This document shows, piece by piece, positions 34,302-46,771 of a stretch of DNA of 64,000 bases. Source of the stretch: Przewalskia tangutica (taxonomy: Eukaryota; Streptophyta; Magnoliopsida; Solanales; Solanaceae); assembly GCA_029844215.1 (NCBI GenBank), contig CM056725.1, positions 42,004,485-42,068,484 of the forward strand, given 5' to 3'. The notes below the pieces were generated by a model. It was not told where the DNA came from, did no database searches, and saw nothing but the letters and a program-made list of their open reading frames with translations. The translations under genes were made by a program, and so were the position numbers. Position 1 is the stretch's first letter, and each line of letters starts with the position of its first letter.

Positions 34302-35460
34302 ATGCCTCTGCGAAGGCAACCGGGCCCGAGAAGGGCAAAGCGTGAAGGATCTGCGAGTAAACGTGGCGAGACCCGCGATACTGAGCCTCGATCCGCGATG
34401 CAGGCGAGAGAGATGAGTTACAAAGGTAGGCGATTAATGGCGGGGTTGTGGCAGACTTGAGGATATTTGAACCTGGCGGTTCGATGCACGATGGTTCACC
34501 TAGATCCAGATAGTTGAGGCTACGGGATTTTACGAGTTGTAGGCGCGAGTTTTATGGGTCGAGGCACGAGGATGATCGCGGGAGTTCATCCCCGATTCTG
34601 ACGGATCGTAAGTGATCGAGGCATCGGAGATCGAGTCGGTGGCCACAGGTTCACATCAAGCTGCGTGATACCGCGATCGGTGGTTTGATTCTTGGGAGCT
34701 GTCGAGGAAGCATGCACTTCAGCGGTATGGAGCGAGTTCTCGAGAGGCCTTTCTTGCACATTTCTTGCCTCACGGATGAGGAGGGCTCGGGTAAATGATT
34801 TTTGGTATTCTGGCGAAGCAGGCGTGCAGTTGGGAGTACAATGTGGAGTTCGACTCATTGGCGATGCGTCCCGCGTTAGTAGCTAGTATGGAGGATCGAG
34901 TGCACCGATATGTTCTGAGGCTCGATGATTGCCTTGCGAGAAGTTGTTGGTGTAGCTCTTGTAGGGCATGGACATTGCCGCGTGCGGCGTATACACTTGG
35001 ATGTGAGGCGGATAAATCGGCGGAATGACCAAAGTCGTGAAGAGGGCGAGCAGCGAGGTCCTTTGGTGACTTTCGAGGCGGACCGCCTCGGCCGGCCGAA
35101 CTAGTTATGTACCTCGTCGATCTGAGTGGTCCTCCCGGCTTCCGGAACGCCGGGATATTCGGGAAGCGGTCGGGGCTCCCGGGTTTGATTTTGGGGAGGC
35201 GGAGTGCTCGCGGATGAGTTGCCCTTGTCTCGGTGTGGCGTTGTGGAAAGCTTCGTAAGGAGAGTGTCGTACTAACTCGGGAGATTGTTATTTTTGCGGC
35301 CAGCGGGGCCGTCGGCAAAGGCGTCAGGCGAGGTAGCGGTAGGATAGCATGGACTCTTAAGCGATTCGCGGGTTCTTCACCTTCATAGCTTGAGCGGGAT
35401 GTTAGTACGGAAGGCCGGTAAGTCGCGGTGGGAGTTCGATTTAGCGGTCCTTGAACCGCT
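34302..35460 (+). pseudogene. gag of E4 (broken by indels)
   Basis: Opens ATGCCTCTGCGAAGG at 34302. The gag core is plain: 34831-34860 reads W-E-Y-N-V-E-F-D-S-L, followed in the same frame by P-A-L-V-A-S-M-E-D-R-V-H-R-Y, a layout typical of plant Ty3/gypsy capsid and nearly the same as in element I at 47528-47610. A zinc-knuckle remnant is at about 35228-35272. Stops and frameshifts cut the frame into pieces of under 80 codons. The long opposite-strand frame over 34770-35318 is a shadow. No protease follows. Confidence 0.7.
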
Positions 35461-36071
35461 AGTTTGGTATATCCTTAACCTACAGAGTTTTGTTGTATTG
35501 ATGTTGTTGATGTGTTTAATGTTATGTTTGGATAGCTTTGTGCTAAAAATGTGATTTAGAAACACAGTTAGGGAAAGGGTAAGTCACAGGTAGTGTGAGA
35601 TGGAAGTGGTAGCTTTCATGATGTGAAATAGTAAGATTGTTCGGATCGGGAACAAGAGTTGGCAGTTGATTGGGGTCGGGTTGAGGACCATTTGCGGGTC
35701 AACAGTAACCGGTTTGGGGTGGGGTCGATTCTGGGTGGTCACTTGGTGGTAGAGTCACGAGGTGCTAGGCCCAGTTTAGATGACCATCGTATGAGTTCGT
35801 GGATGCGTTCGATCAGAATCAGTTCGTGAAGGCGGGAATGGCCTTAGGGAAATCGAGTTAGGGAGATGACCAAGTTTGGAGTAGTGACTCGAGGTTGGAA
35901 ACGAGCGTTGGTGAAGTGTGAGTGCGGATACTAGAGCGAGTTCAGTGTTAGTGGCGAGTACTACGAGAAGGGAGAAGTGAGCGTGTGTTTTGTGGCGGTG
36001 TGGCATGATTATTTTTAAATGCGTATAGCGGTGAAGACTATCTTGGCGCTGTTTGTTTGAGACCTAGAAGG
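35461..36071 (+). other. Non-coding spacer of E4
   Basis: Begins GGTATATCCTTAACC, like the spacer start in E2 at 22390, and shares the GGTCGGGTTGAGG...GCGGGTCAAC stretch and the GTCACGAGGTGCTAGGCCC stretch with E3 at 13670-13775. It leads directly to the 3' purine tract with no integrase remnant. No gene seen. Confidence 0.65.
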
Positions 36072-36101
36072 AACATTGGGACGAATGTTTCTAAGGAAGA
36101 A
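36072..36101 (+). other. Inverted repeat and polypurine tract of E4
   Basis: AACATTGGGACGAATGTT (one base short in the left arm) at 36072-36089, then TCTAAGGAAGAA before the 3' LTR. Confidence 0.7.
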
Positions 36102-39100
36102 TGTTATACCGTATTTCAGTATATGCGTATGGGCGTGCGTCTGAAATTTGAGCCTTAAGTTAGGCATTGGATTGAAATTTGGGCACAGTGCGATTAAGTC
36201 GTTTTCGGCGAAGCGTTTCCCACGACTACGTTGGAAAAATTTGGCTATGTCATTTAGTATTTTGCGGATTTTTAGGCGGCGGAACATTTTTGGACCAGCG
36301 GGAGGTGACACTTGTCACCCTCGTTGGGCAACAAAGGAGGCTTGGCCTTGGCGATTAGTCCCTCCTTTTGTGCCTTGCTTTGTGGCTTGTTTGTGGAGTG
36401 TTTTGTGGAGTGTTTTGTGGGTGCACTTGGCGATCTTGGCCTTACACTTGCCTTGCACATGGCTTGATCTTGGCCGTTGGTTGGCCTTTGGTTTTGCTAT
36501 AAATACCCCTCTCTTTGAAGACTTCTTCATCCACTCTTCACTTGCCTAAGTCTTGAGAACCCTCCCTCCCTCTTGTTGACTCTCGTCCAGAGCCCTCTCC
36601 CCTTGTGAAGGCCTTTTGGCGAAACCTTCCCCACTTTGTGAGCCTAAAGCGAGAACACCCACTCCCAGGGTGTTGTTCTCGTGTGGTACCATTTTGTGGT
36701 ATTGAAATACTCCTCCAAGTATTGTTATAATGCCCAAATACCTTAATATATACCTTGTAGTATTCCAAAGTTACCTCATCGTAGAAGTCGTGATACTACC
36801 TTTTGTCCTTTAGTCTCAAGCCAGAAACCACTAAGAAACCTTGCTTGTTGGTTGAAGTTTTGGAGTAAGTTAGTTAGAACTTCTAAGGGTTGTTTGGAGT
36901 GGATTGGAGCACTCGGAGTAGGAGCTAAACCTTGCTCGGGAGGCGACTTTAAACTCGGATAATTTTGGGCTTATCGAGGTAAATATCTTGTCCCCTATTG
37001 TAATTGGAAATTACATAAGTGTTGAATATATAGTATTATGGCAATGTCTTTTGACTTAAGCTTTGAAGAATGAAGAATTGAGCAGTAATCACATAGTAGG
37101 ATAATAAAGAGAAGAAGCGAGCTGTAATTACCTAGGGTTGTATTCTGATGAACTTATGTAGCATTCTTGTGTAGTAGAATTATGCAGCGTCGGTTAGGCG
37201 TGTTAACCCACTGGTTGGCTTGGTAGCGACCTCGATGAAGGAGGAGATTTCTGACATTGCGGGGAGGTCTTTGGAATTTTACGTAGAATATGGAGCGATG
37301 AGATCTAGATGTTAATAAAGCGCCTTGTGGCCTTATAGGTTGAAGTACTACGTGTGGTGCGATCTACGTGGCTTAAGGAGTAGAAGCGGTTTGAAGTACT
37401 TGGAGCGTTTTGCTAGTAGTCGGCACTCGTCGCGAGGTATGTGAACCTCTTCCTATCTCTTCGGCATGATATGTGTGAACTATGTAATGCGGTGAAGCGT
37501 ACGTGTGTTAGCTGTGTTTGATTGTTTTAAAACATAAAGTGTTATAACGGCTTTATGGGAAGTTGGTTATAACGACTTTATGTAGGTAAGAAAATACTTT
37601 GTGGTTTTAAAAGGTAACTAATGTGAATTATAAGCGGCTTGTTATAATAAAGAACTTGATGTATTTCAAAAGATTTCTAAATCGTTTTGAAGGAGAGTAA
37701 CACTTGGTTTTAAAGGTTTTAAAAAGAGTTATACTAGCTTGATGGGAGTTAGGTATAATGTCTTAAGAGAGGTAAAGAAAATGGTTTCTTGATGTTAGAA
37801 GTTAAGAGACTTGATCTTATAAGATAAGAGACTTAACTTATTTGTTTTAAATGTGAATGTTTGTGTGAAACCTCGTTCGTGAGTAATGAGTACTTGGTTT
37901 TATTTAAAGGATAATGTTTCTTGATTTGGAAATCGGAATGTGTATCGACAGGACCAACTGCGGCGTTAATAAAGGAAAATGTATTGAATAATGATGAATT
38001 GTATTAAAACGGTAGAAACCTCCATCTGCATAGAAACTAAGATGAGACAAAATGATATTACATTTTCTAGATCATGCATTCTTTGTAATAAGAATGTTAT
38101 AAACAAGAATAACCTACTCTCGCGTGAGACATATATTACTCGATTGTTCTAAAGCGGAACCAAGTGATTAAGTTTATGAACTATGAAACCATTTGAAAAT
38201 GAGAAGCTTGAGTAATTGAAACTAGGCAAGCGGAACTTAGGAAAAGAATGTTGTTACTTGATTTTGAAAAGGAATGTGGGTTGGTCATTCTAATACTACG
38301 ATCGGGTGACTTTGATAAGTAATGGATCTCTTTTAAAGAATTTAACGTCGTAGTACTTTAGGAGTTGAAACCGGACTTTGGCGTAAAATGAAGGTACTTT
38401 GAGTGATGTGAAGCTTGCCTATGCTTGTTGTGGTGAAACATTCCTATGCTTGTTGTTGTGAAACTTGCCTATGCTTGTGATGATAGCCTTTGTTGTGCAA
38501 GTGTGGTGTTTACGTGTTCTGCGTCTCGATAGAGGCGGTGGGTAGTTGAGGTTTCTTCTTGTTCGGCTGGGTATCGGTGGTGGCTCTCGTACTGCCAGTC
38601 TAAGTGGCGATTCGGCCTTGGTATCGGTAGTCGACCCTCGCACTTGCCCAGTTCGGTGTAGTGTGAAGTCTCGTGTCTGACCTTGGTCACGGTGGTCAAC
38701 CCTCGTACTTGCCCGGTCGACTCGTGGCCGGCCTTGAGTATCCGATAGTCGGCTCGCGCTTGCCGTATCGGCCGTGTTTGTGGTTGCATTGTATTATTAG
38801 CGCGGTCGGATCGGTAGTTGTACTTGTCTGTCACGGTTTTTATGACACAGGTGGGACACAGTGTTCATGTATACTCCTTGGTATTGTTATATCATAAGCT
38901 ATGCGGTGAGGAAGAAATTCCAGGCGCGAGTGATAATTTGGAGGCGTGAGTCCACTGTCTTGATATGCTTGGTTATATGTTATATCTTGTAGTTTGGTCA
39001 TCATACATGTCTCACCTTTATATAGACTATATGATTTCATTTCTGATGTTGTGATTTCACATGCCAGTACTGTTATGCTTGACCTCGCCGAGGCTGCGTT

Positions 39101-39465
39101 AAATCTGCATGGTAAAAGGTACATCGGTGTCGATCCACTTTTAGGATCACTTTAGCGTATTGGAAACTCGTTCCTTGGAGGCTTATCTTTTGGTATGTTA
39201 CCACAGTGCAGATGCTTATACATTCGGGGTATGGCGGAGCCTGTCGTCATAGTTGTTGTAAATCTTAAGTGCATGCTGTTGTGGCGGGGTTGTAAAGATT
39301 AAAGCTGTTGGGTTTTATGTATATCTTGAAGGCAAGCTGTTTTGGTTGCTTTGTTTATTTATTATATCTCTTGTTTCATGATTCATGTTTTATTTTCCGT
39401 GGTTTTCTCGATGTTGTATCATTAGGGTGCGGGGTAAGGCACGATGGGCAGGTTCGGGCGTTACA
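36102..39465 (+). mobile_element. 3' LTR of E4
   Basis: TGTTATACCG...GGCGTTACA; aligns over its length with 30730-34104. TATAAATA at 36499-36506. The 5' LTR of A resumes at 39466 with GTACCACGGCTAGC. Confidence 0.92.
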
Positions 39466-40019
39466 GTACCACGGCTAGCACCACAAGGAGGGTGTATACC
39501 CGCCGGCCTACCCAGTAGGGAACTCTCGGCGAGGGAGAGGACTCGGCTAAGGCCTCAAGGGGAGAAAGAGCTTTCAAGACTTAGGCAAATTTATGGATGA
39601 ATTAGTCTTCCAAGGGGTGGGTATTTATAGGACAAGCCAAGGCCACCAATGGCCAAGATCTTGCCAAGTGCATAGCAAGTGTAGGGCGAGATCTTGCCAA
39701 GTGCACACCTAACCAACTAACGCAAAATATCCTACCAACCGCCCGACCGAAGGCCTCGCTTTGGCCACGACCTTTGCGCCCACTTTGATGAGAGGGTGCC
39801 AAGTGGCGCCCTCTTGTTGGTCCAACACCGTTCGTCTCTCGGAAAAATCTGCAAAAAATATAAATGACATAGCGGAATTTTCCTACGAAGGTGAAAGCGT
39901 TTAGTCGGCGACTCTAGCAGGGGTTGTGCACAAAAATAAATCGGCCAAGCCAAATCTTCAAGTTCAAATTTTTCTACGTACGTCCTTACGTACATACTCT
40001 GAAAATACGGGGTATAACA
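39466..40019 (-). mobile_element. 5' LTR of A, 5' part (U3)
   Basis: Minus strand from TGTTATACCCCG at 40019 to the E4 junction. TATAAATA is at 39622-39629 (minus). Aligns with 2110-2665 and with 8448-8999 reversed. Confidence 0.88.
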
Positions 40020-40397
40020 GAAGACAAGTGTGGTGCAAGTGTAGGGCTAGATTTAAGCCAAGTGCACCTTATCCATCTACCACAACAACTTGCACAAATA
40101 TCCTACCAACTCCCTTGACCCCTTTTTCGTCCACCATTGCCGCCCCACTTGTTCCAATGTGAGGGTGACACACATGTCACCCTCCCGTTGGTCCAAAATG
40201 TTTCGTCTCTCGGAAAAATCCGCAAAAATAATAAATGACATAGCCGGAATTTTCCCTTCGCAAGTTTAGTAAAACGTTTCGTCGAAAAACGACTCTTTTC
40301 GGCACTTGTGCCCAAATTTCGAAACTTGTCAATTCTTAAGGCTTGAATTTTATACGTACGCCCTCATGTACATACTCCGGAAATACGGGGTATAACA
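40020..40397 (-). mobile_element. LTR fragment F (U3 end, minus strand)
   Basis: Starts TGTTATACCCCG at 40397 on the minus strand and shows the GGTGACATGTGTGTCACC-type element at about 40160-40185. It is cut at 40020 by the start of element A, so the rest of F is left of the window. F has no visible interior. Confidence 0.8.
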
Positions 40398-41422
40398 GAA
40401 AGAATAGAAGTACGTAGTACTTTGGGTTAAATTCCCGGATTTCTATAAAGAACATGTTTGTGCCTTAAGTAAACTAAAATGAGAGTGTATATGAAACAGA
40501 ATAATAAGAAGTTAGGGGATTGCTTAACTTGCTTATATATTGTATGATAAGCCGGTAGTGCTTATGTTATGTGTGATAGGATTTGTGCTAGTAGTTCGGT
40601 AATAATTGCGTGCGTTCCCGGGTTTGTGGCATTGCATATTTTAGTGGATTTTCTACCCACGATGTGAGGAATACCTCATGCGAGTCCGTAGGGCTTATGC
40701 GGGTGAAATAGTCCCATGCGGGCGGGTCGACCTATGCGAGGAATACCTGCGAGTCGTAAGGGCTTATGCGGGTGAAATAGTCCCATGCGAAATACCTGCG
40801 GGTCCACTGGATCTATCTTGGGTGAAATAGTCAGAATAGGATTGCTTAATGACAACTGCGGGCGGGTGGTCTGCTTTGATCGTGAGCTTTCCTACTTTAT
40901 ATTGTAAGTATACCTATTTACTCTCATTGTTAGTAAGGCCACGGTATGTTAATTGAGTTATCATACGTACCTCAGTTTTATTTTAGACTTATGATTTCAT
41001 TCTGATGCTGATTTCGCATATTTGGTACATGTTATCTTGACCTCGCCGAAGTGCGTTAAATGCATGAGTAAATGTGAGTTCTTGATCTTCGCTTTTAGGA
41101 TCAACTGTTGACTGTTGAAACTCGCTTTATTAGGAGGCTTATCACTGGTATTGTCGGTTATTGTACATTCGGGGTATGGCGGGGCCACTGTCACTTGATT
41201 TGTATTCTTAAGTGCAGTAGTCACATTGTGGATTGGGTTGTAAAGAAAAAAAAATGTCTTGTTTTATTGGTATAAATTCTGGAAGGTGGCACTTATCGGC
41301 TAGCTTTATTGTTATTTTATGTTTAAGTATCTTATCGATTTGTGTATGTTCATTTGCTATTCTCGATGTATGCCAAAGGGGTGCCGGTAGGGCACCGATC
41401 GTGAGCTTGGTGAATTCGTGAC
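40398..41422 (+). mobile_element. LTR fragment G (3' half, family B-like)
   Basis: Enters in mid-LTR where F was inserted and ends GGTGAATTCGTGACA at 41422. The end region (GGTGCCGGTAGGGCACCGATCG) resembles the end of LTR B at 8005-8054. A GC-rich block at 40665-40870 has two copies of a roughly 60-base unit with GGGCTTATGCGGGTGAAATAGTCCC-type words. Whether G is a solo LTR or a 3' LTR cannot be told, as its start is outside the window. Confidence 0.8.
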
Positions 41423-43139
41423 ATTCAGCGAAGAAGAGTGAACTTCACGGAAGGCAGTGGTTAGAAATTTGCTCGAGTTATGATGTTGACATCATCTGTA
41501 CCACCGGGAAGGCGATGTTGTGGCGGATGCCCAGTAAATGGAGTCGATGGGTAGCCTATCGGATGTCGCGTAGGAGAGGAGGGCATGGTTCGTGATTTGC
41601 ATCGATTAGCGAGCCTTGGTGTCCGTTTGATTGATTACGATAGCGGTGGAGTTTGAGTTCGAGAGGTTGCGAGTCTTCCGTCGTCGAGAGGTGAAGAAGC
41701 ACGATTTGATGATCCGGTTTTTGGCGATGCAGTAATCTGGCTCTTCGTGAGGAAGGATCCTTTTGAGTAGCACTTTGATGGGGTGCTAAGGTTTGAGAAG
41801 CGAGTTGTGTGTTCGGATGTTTGAGGACTTGGAGTTCTTGGGAAGCGCACGGTAGCGCGTTACTATCCGTCGAGTCGACCAAGATGTACCACGACCTTAG
41901 ATCATGTATTGGTGGGATGGCGAAGAGGGCGTTGCGAGTTCGTAGCTCGATTGCCGTGTTGTCGGGTGAAGGTAGAGCACCGGAGGCCTAGTGGTTTGTT
42001 GCGACGATAGAATCGACACGGAAGTGGGAGGTGATCAACATGGACTTCATCGCGGATTACCTACTCGGAGAGACATGATTCTATATGGGTTATAAATCGA
42101 CGGTGGCCGAAATCAGCCCACTTTCTTCCGTCGGGGCGACTTTTAGTGAGGATTATGCGGACTTTATATCAGAAGATCGTGGATTGCATGATCCCTATTT
42201 CGATCATATCGGACGGAGAGCGATTTCGGCTAAGCTTACGGAAGTCTTTCGAGAAGGGTTTAGGAGCGAGTGAGCACAGTCTGCATTCCATCCACGCAGA
42301 CGGGCGGTGGCGCACTATCGAGACTCTTGAGGATATCTTTGCGAGCTTATGTTATTGACCGAGGGTAGGCTGGGAGGATCATTTGCCTCTGGTTGAGTTT
42401 GCGTATAATAATAGCTACCGCTCGATGTCGGATGGCGCGCTTATGAGGCCTTGTATGGGAGGAAGTGCGGTCGCGGATAAGGCTGGTTCGATGGCGGAGT
42501 GCGATTAGTGGGACGGTTGGTCACGTGACGATGGATAAGGTGAAGCTTATCGGAAGCGATTCTTGGCGGCTGAAGTCGGCAAGTCATATCACGAATCATC
42601 GTCGTCGCATCGAGTTGTGATTGATGATTAGGTTTTCTGAAGGTGTCGCCCATGAAGGTGTGATGAGATTCGGAAGAAAGGAAACTTCGGCCCCAAAGTA
42701 CATTGGGCGTGTCGAATCGCGAGGTAGGCAAGGTTACTATAAGTTGAATCTGTGTCCGATCTGAAGCGATGCATCGGTGTTTCATGTTTCTATCTTTGAG
42801 AGATGTATCGGGGATCCATCTAGAGTGCACGATTGGCGATGTCGGTGGCGATGGGTTATCGTATGAGAGATTCCCATGGCGATGTCGATCGTCGAGTTGG
42901 CGTCTGCGGACGAGGGCGTGGCAGTCAAAGTTACGTGGCGGAGCGAGCTCGAGGAAGCGGATGGCGTGGGAAGTGAGGAGGACATGGCGGTATCCTCGCT
43001 TATTCCCAGCGCCTCGGGTAACTTACTTTCCTATTTCTTGGTTTTTAATTATCGTATTTGCTTAAGTGTTATATTGTGGCCATGTGTGGCAACACCTGTT
43101 AAGTTGTGAGGTATTTTATCATTAAGCGTCTTGGGAAGG
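41423..43139 (+). pseudogene. Pol 3' part of element H: end of RNase H, integrase, chromodomain
   Basis: Entry is in the RNase H end: 41440-41530 reads, across frameshifts, R-W-L-E, Y-D-V-D and H-P-G-K-A-type residues, as at 49830-49890 in I. Integrase follows: the H/C zinc-binding side at about 41840-41960, the catalytic core with W-E-V-I-N-M-D-F-I at about 42025-42050 and S-A-H-F-L-P-type residues near 42115, and the E-side near 42290. The chromodomain end is at about 42870-43010 (V-K-V-T-W-R-S-E-L-E-E). Many indels. LTR G lies on its left side. Confidence 0.75.
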
Positions 43140-43170
43140 AACATTGGGACGAATGTTTCTAGAGGGAGAA
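43140..43170 (+). other. Inverted repeat and polypurine tract of H
   Basis: AACATTGGGACGAATGTT at 43140-43157, then TCTAGAGGGAGAA up to the 3' LTR. Confidence 0.7.
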
Positions 43171-44420
43171 TGTTATACCGTATTTCAGGAAGTATGCGTG
43201 AGGGCGTCATTACAAAGTTTAGCCTTGGTTAGGCATTGGGCGAAAAATGTTTGTGCACAACTCACTTAAAGAATCGTTTTTAGTGAAGCGTTTTACTAAA
43301 CTCGCGTGGGTAAATTCGGCTATGTCATTTATAATTTTGCGGATTTTCCGAGAGATGAAATATTTTGGACCAGCGGGAGGGTGACACTTGTCACCTCGTT
43401 GAACGAAAGTTGGGCAAAGTTAGCGCGTTTTTGTGCCTTACCTTAGTCGAGGAGTTGGTAGGATATTTGTGTAGTAGATGGATAAGGACACTTGCCTAAA
43501 TCTCCACCTTACACTTGCCTAGCACTTGGCTTCATCTTGGCCATTGGTTGGCCATTGCTTGACCTATAAATACCCAAGATGAAGAGTTCTTCATCCACAA
43601 ATCAATTTCCAAGTCTTGAAAAATCCCCCCTCTTTTGTAGTGTTTCGTCAAACAATCCCCTCACATGTGAAGGCCTTGGCGAAACCCACCCCACTCTAGC
43701 CTAGTAGTCCTGGCAGAAACCTACCCCTACTTGGTAGAAAAGTTGTCTTCCAAGTATAGTTACTATTCCAAAATACTAGCCCAATTCCTTATAGCATTTT
43801 AGTAGAAGTTGTTGGGAGCTTCTAAAGGGTTCTTGGAGCTATCGGGCGTACAAATTAGGAGCTAAACCTTGCTCGGGAAGCGACTTTTAACTTGGATAAT
43901 TTGGGCTTATCGAGTAAATACTCTTGTCCTTCTATTGTAATTGGATATTACATATAAGAATAGTTAAGACTTGGGTATAAGATATGAAAGAATATTAATG
44001 AATAGAATTGAAGTGTTATCACGGTGAAGGGTATAAAGAAGAATAATTGAATTTGTACTTACATGAATTTGTTTTCTGATGAACTTGAGTAGCTTGCGGG
44101 TAGGAAGTCTTTGCCCAATTTTCCGTAGAATAGAACCCTCTACTTAGAGCATTTCTGAGAATAGTCTAGGCGTTGATAGGCGTATTTGGCTATTATAGGT
44201 TGATTCTCTGCGCGACATATTCGACTTGGCGGTGGATTCGCGAAGGTATGTGATTCTTCTATACTCTTGAGCATGATATTTTAAATATATATATACGGTG
44301 AGGCGTCGTGTTAAGCGAATAATAATTACGGCAATGTCTTATGACTTAAGCACGAATAATAAAGATCTTGAAGCATTTGAAAGAATCTTGAATCATTTTT
44401 AGAGAGAAAGCGGTTGGTTT
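43171..44420 (+). mobile_element. 3' LTR of H, first part
   Basis: Starts TGTTATACCG; GTGACACTTGTCACC at about 43380-43396 and TATAAATA at 43565-43572. Interrupted at 44421 by element I; resumes at 53883. Joined length 2364 bp, close to the 2334 bp of the I LTRs. Confidence 0.88.
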
Positions 44421-46754
44421 TGTTATACCCGTATTTCAGTATATGCGTAAGGGAATGCGTACAAAATTAGCCTTGAAAGTTAGGCTTGGGCGAAAATTAT
44501 TGGGCCTGACTCACAAAAGCGAATAGTTTTCCGGAAAAAGCGTTTCCACGGCTTTCATAGGATAAATTAGGCTATGTCATTTCTTATTTTTGCGGATTTT
44601 TAGAGGCGTAACACTTTGGACCAATGAGAGGCGACACTTTCCACCCTCTCATTGGTGGACTTGTCACGGCATTATGGCGATTGGAATGCCAAGCCTTGTC
44701 ATAAAGTTGGCTAGATATTTTTGTGTGCAAGTTGGCGAAGGACTGCCTAAATCCTCGCACTTGCCTTGCACTTGGCATAATCTTGGCCATTGGTTGGCCA
44801 TGTTGACCTATAAATACCCCCATGTGAAGAGTTAGTTCATCTAAATTGAAGCGATCTATCTAAGTCTCAAATCCTCCCTCTCACTCTTGTTGTTTGTAGG
44901 AACGGCCCAAACACGTCCCTTTCAGAAGCTTGAGGCTACCCCTTTGCCTGAAACCTACCCACTTGGTAGAAAAGTTGCCTTCTAGTATTGTTATAATGCC
45001 CAATTTAACCTAGCCCAAATCCTTAGTACTTAGTAGAAGTTGTGAGAAACTTCTAAGGATTCTTGGAGCACTTGGAGCTTTGGATTAGGAGCTAAACCTC
45101 GCTCGGGATCGACTTTTACTTGGATATTATTGGGCTTATCGAGGTAAATAATCCTAACCCTCTTTTGTAATTAGAGAATGCATCTTGTAGAAGTATTGAA
45201 ATAAGTATAAATACTTAGAAGGTTTGTTAAGAATAGAATTAGTAACACCTTAGAAGGGTATAAAGAAGAATATCTGTTGTACTTACATGGAATTTATTTT
45301 CACGATGAACTTATATAGCTCATGGGTAGGGTTGTGCTGCCCAGACTTTCAGTAGAATTGAGGACCCTCTGTTTAGAATGACCTATAGAAAAGTCTAGAC
45401 TTTGATAGTTATGCATGACTATTATAAGTGATTCTGTGCGCGACATACTCGACTTGGCGGTGGATTTGCGAGAAGGTATGTGATTCTTCTATACCGCCAG
45501 AGCATGATATGTTAAGTATGTATAGTGCGGTGAGGCGTGCATATAATGTCGGCAATGTCTTTTGACTTAAGCACGAATAATAAGAACCTTGAAGTATGTC
45601 AAAGGAATAATGAATCATTTTTAACGGAAGAGTAATATTTGGTTTTAAAACAAAGCTTAAGAGTTATACTAGCTTTATGGGAGTAGGTATAACAACTTAA
45701 GAATGATAAAAGGCTGTTTACTTGTTGATCTATAAAAGCCTTGTATTGATTTACATTAAGTGTAGTAAGATTGGTTGATAGGTAGACATACTATGATCTG
45801 CGTGTGTTAATTGTCTTGTAATGTTATGAAGAAGTCATTCTTCTTTGTACTTACGTTGCTAGCCGTAAGTCCGTTATCTTGTTATTGTATCGCTACCCCG
45901 CTGACTTAGTATCTGAGGGCTTGCCACCCTTGATCTTGGTCTATCGGCTATGCGGTCTATAAGACTATGCGGAGGCTGCGGTATGCTCGGGATTGATCAT
46001 TCGGTGCTTAGCCGTCTGAGGATGCTATGCGGTCCGTAGGACTATCACGGTCTTTTGAGGCTATGCGGTGCGGAAGTCGGGGAGAATGCAGGCTAGCTAC
46101 CCCGTCTGAGGAATACCTCATGCGGTGCATGTGTGACCTATGCGGACTACTGAAGTCGGGGACTAGGCAGCGAGAATGATACTATGGGCGGTTGGCCTTG
46201 CCCGATCATTCGCGGCCTAGACTAGACATTCTGATTTTCTATTCTTTATTATTGTTGTGATGTGGCACTATGTGCAATTAGTGAATGTATTGGTGAAAAG
46301 GTTTTGAATACTTTGATTTCATTTAAAGTACTTTATAGTTTCACATACTTGGTACTGTTATGCGACCTCGCCCGAGTGCGTTAAATCTGCGAGGTTAGAG
46401 GAAGCGGTACTAGATCCACGTCTTAGGATCTCTACGTTGGTGTCGGAGCTCACTCTCTCGGAGGCTCTACTTTTAGGTATGATCTCACTGTTGTAGATAG
46501 TTTATCTGATCGAGGTATGGCGGGAACCTGTCGCCATAGTTATTATTTTCCTTAAGTGCAGTAGTCTGTTATGCAGTTGGGATGTAGCGCAAAACTTGGT
46601 TTATGTATATATGCAGAAAGCAACCTTTTCTTGAGATAAAATGTTCTAGTTATATATCATGTTGCATGTCTTGTTTTATATTCAGTGATTGTTCTCGATG
46701 TATGACTACTTGGGTGCGGGTAAGGCACGATCCACGAGCCGAGCAGTCGTGACA
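44421..46754 (+). mobile_element. 5' LTR of I
   Basis: TGTTATACCC...GTCGTGACA. TATAAATA at 44809-44816 after TTGGCCATTGGTTGGCC. A GC-rich block of degenerate units with GGTCTATAAGACTATGCGG-type words is at about 45920-46210. Confidence 0.92.
44809..44816 (+). promoter_or_regulatory. TATA box of the I 5' LTR
   Basis: TATAAATA, 389 bases into the LTR. Partners: 51937-51944 (I 3' LTR), 43565-43572 (H), 63251-63258 (M). Confidence 0.7.
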
Positions 46755-46758
46755 AAAG

Positions 46759-46771
46759 TGGTATCGAAGCG
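46759..46771 (+). other. Primer-binding site of I
   Basis: TGGTATCGAAGCG, four bases after the LTR; initiator Met-tRNA type with a small change compared with the other elements. Confidence 0.8.

Larger units (their letters stand above)
30730..39465 (+). mobile_element. Element E4: gag-only Ty3/gypsy element in the 5' LTR of A
   Basis: LTRs 30730-34104 (3375 bp) and 36102-39465 (3364 bp) surround an interior of about 2.0 kb with a primer-binding site, gag, the spacer and a purine tract; no pol at all. The LTRs begin TGTTATACC but end GGCGTTACA, unlike the GTCGTGACA of the others. The pair is nearly identical over long stretches, so insertion was recent. Confidence 0.92.
1..40019 (-). mobile_element. 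Element A: minus-strand Ty3/gypsy element, split by three insertions, left end outside window
   Basis: The minus strand reads, from right to left: 5' LTR start at 40019, 5' LTR end at 28034, primer-binding site, a gag remnant, a non-coding spacer, a decayed integrase end, a purine tract and a 3' LTR from 2665 to the window edge. Foreign elements fill 4462-8054, 8448-27582 and 30730-39465; when these are skipped, the A sequence on each side joins into one piece that aligns with the interior of E2 at 21404-24119. No RT, protease or RNase H is present, so A is a non-autonomous member. It was inserted into the LTR fragment F at 40020. Confidence 0.85.

Noticed and set aside
34770..35318. 182-codon minus-strand open frame, the longest in the window
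   Set aside because: It lies opposite the gag of E4, whose capsid core reads clearly on the plus strand; GC-rich gag DNA often leaves its antisense open. No known domain.
36148..36549. 133-codon plus-strand frame
   Set aside because: Falls in the U3 of the E4 3' LTR and crosses the TATA region; the partner frame in the 5' LTR is broken, so it is chance.
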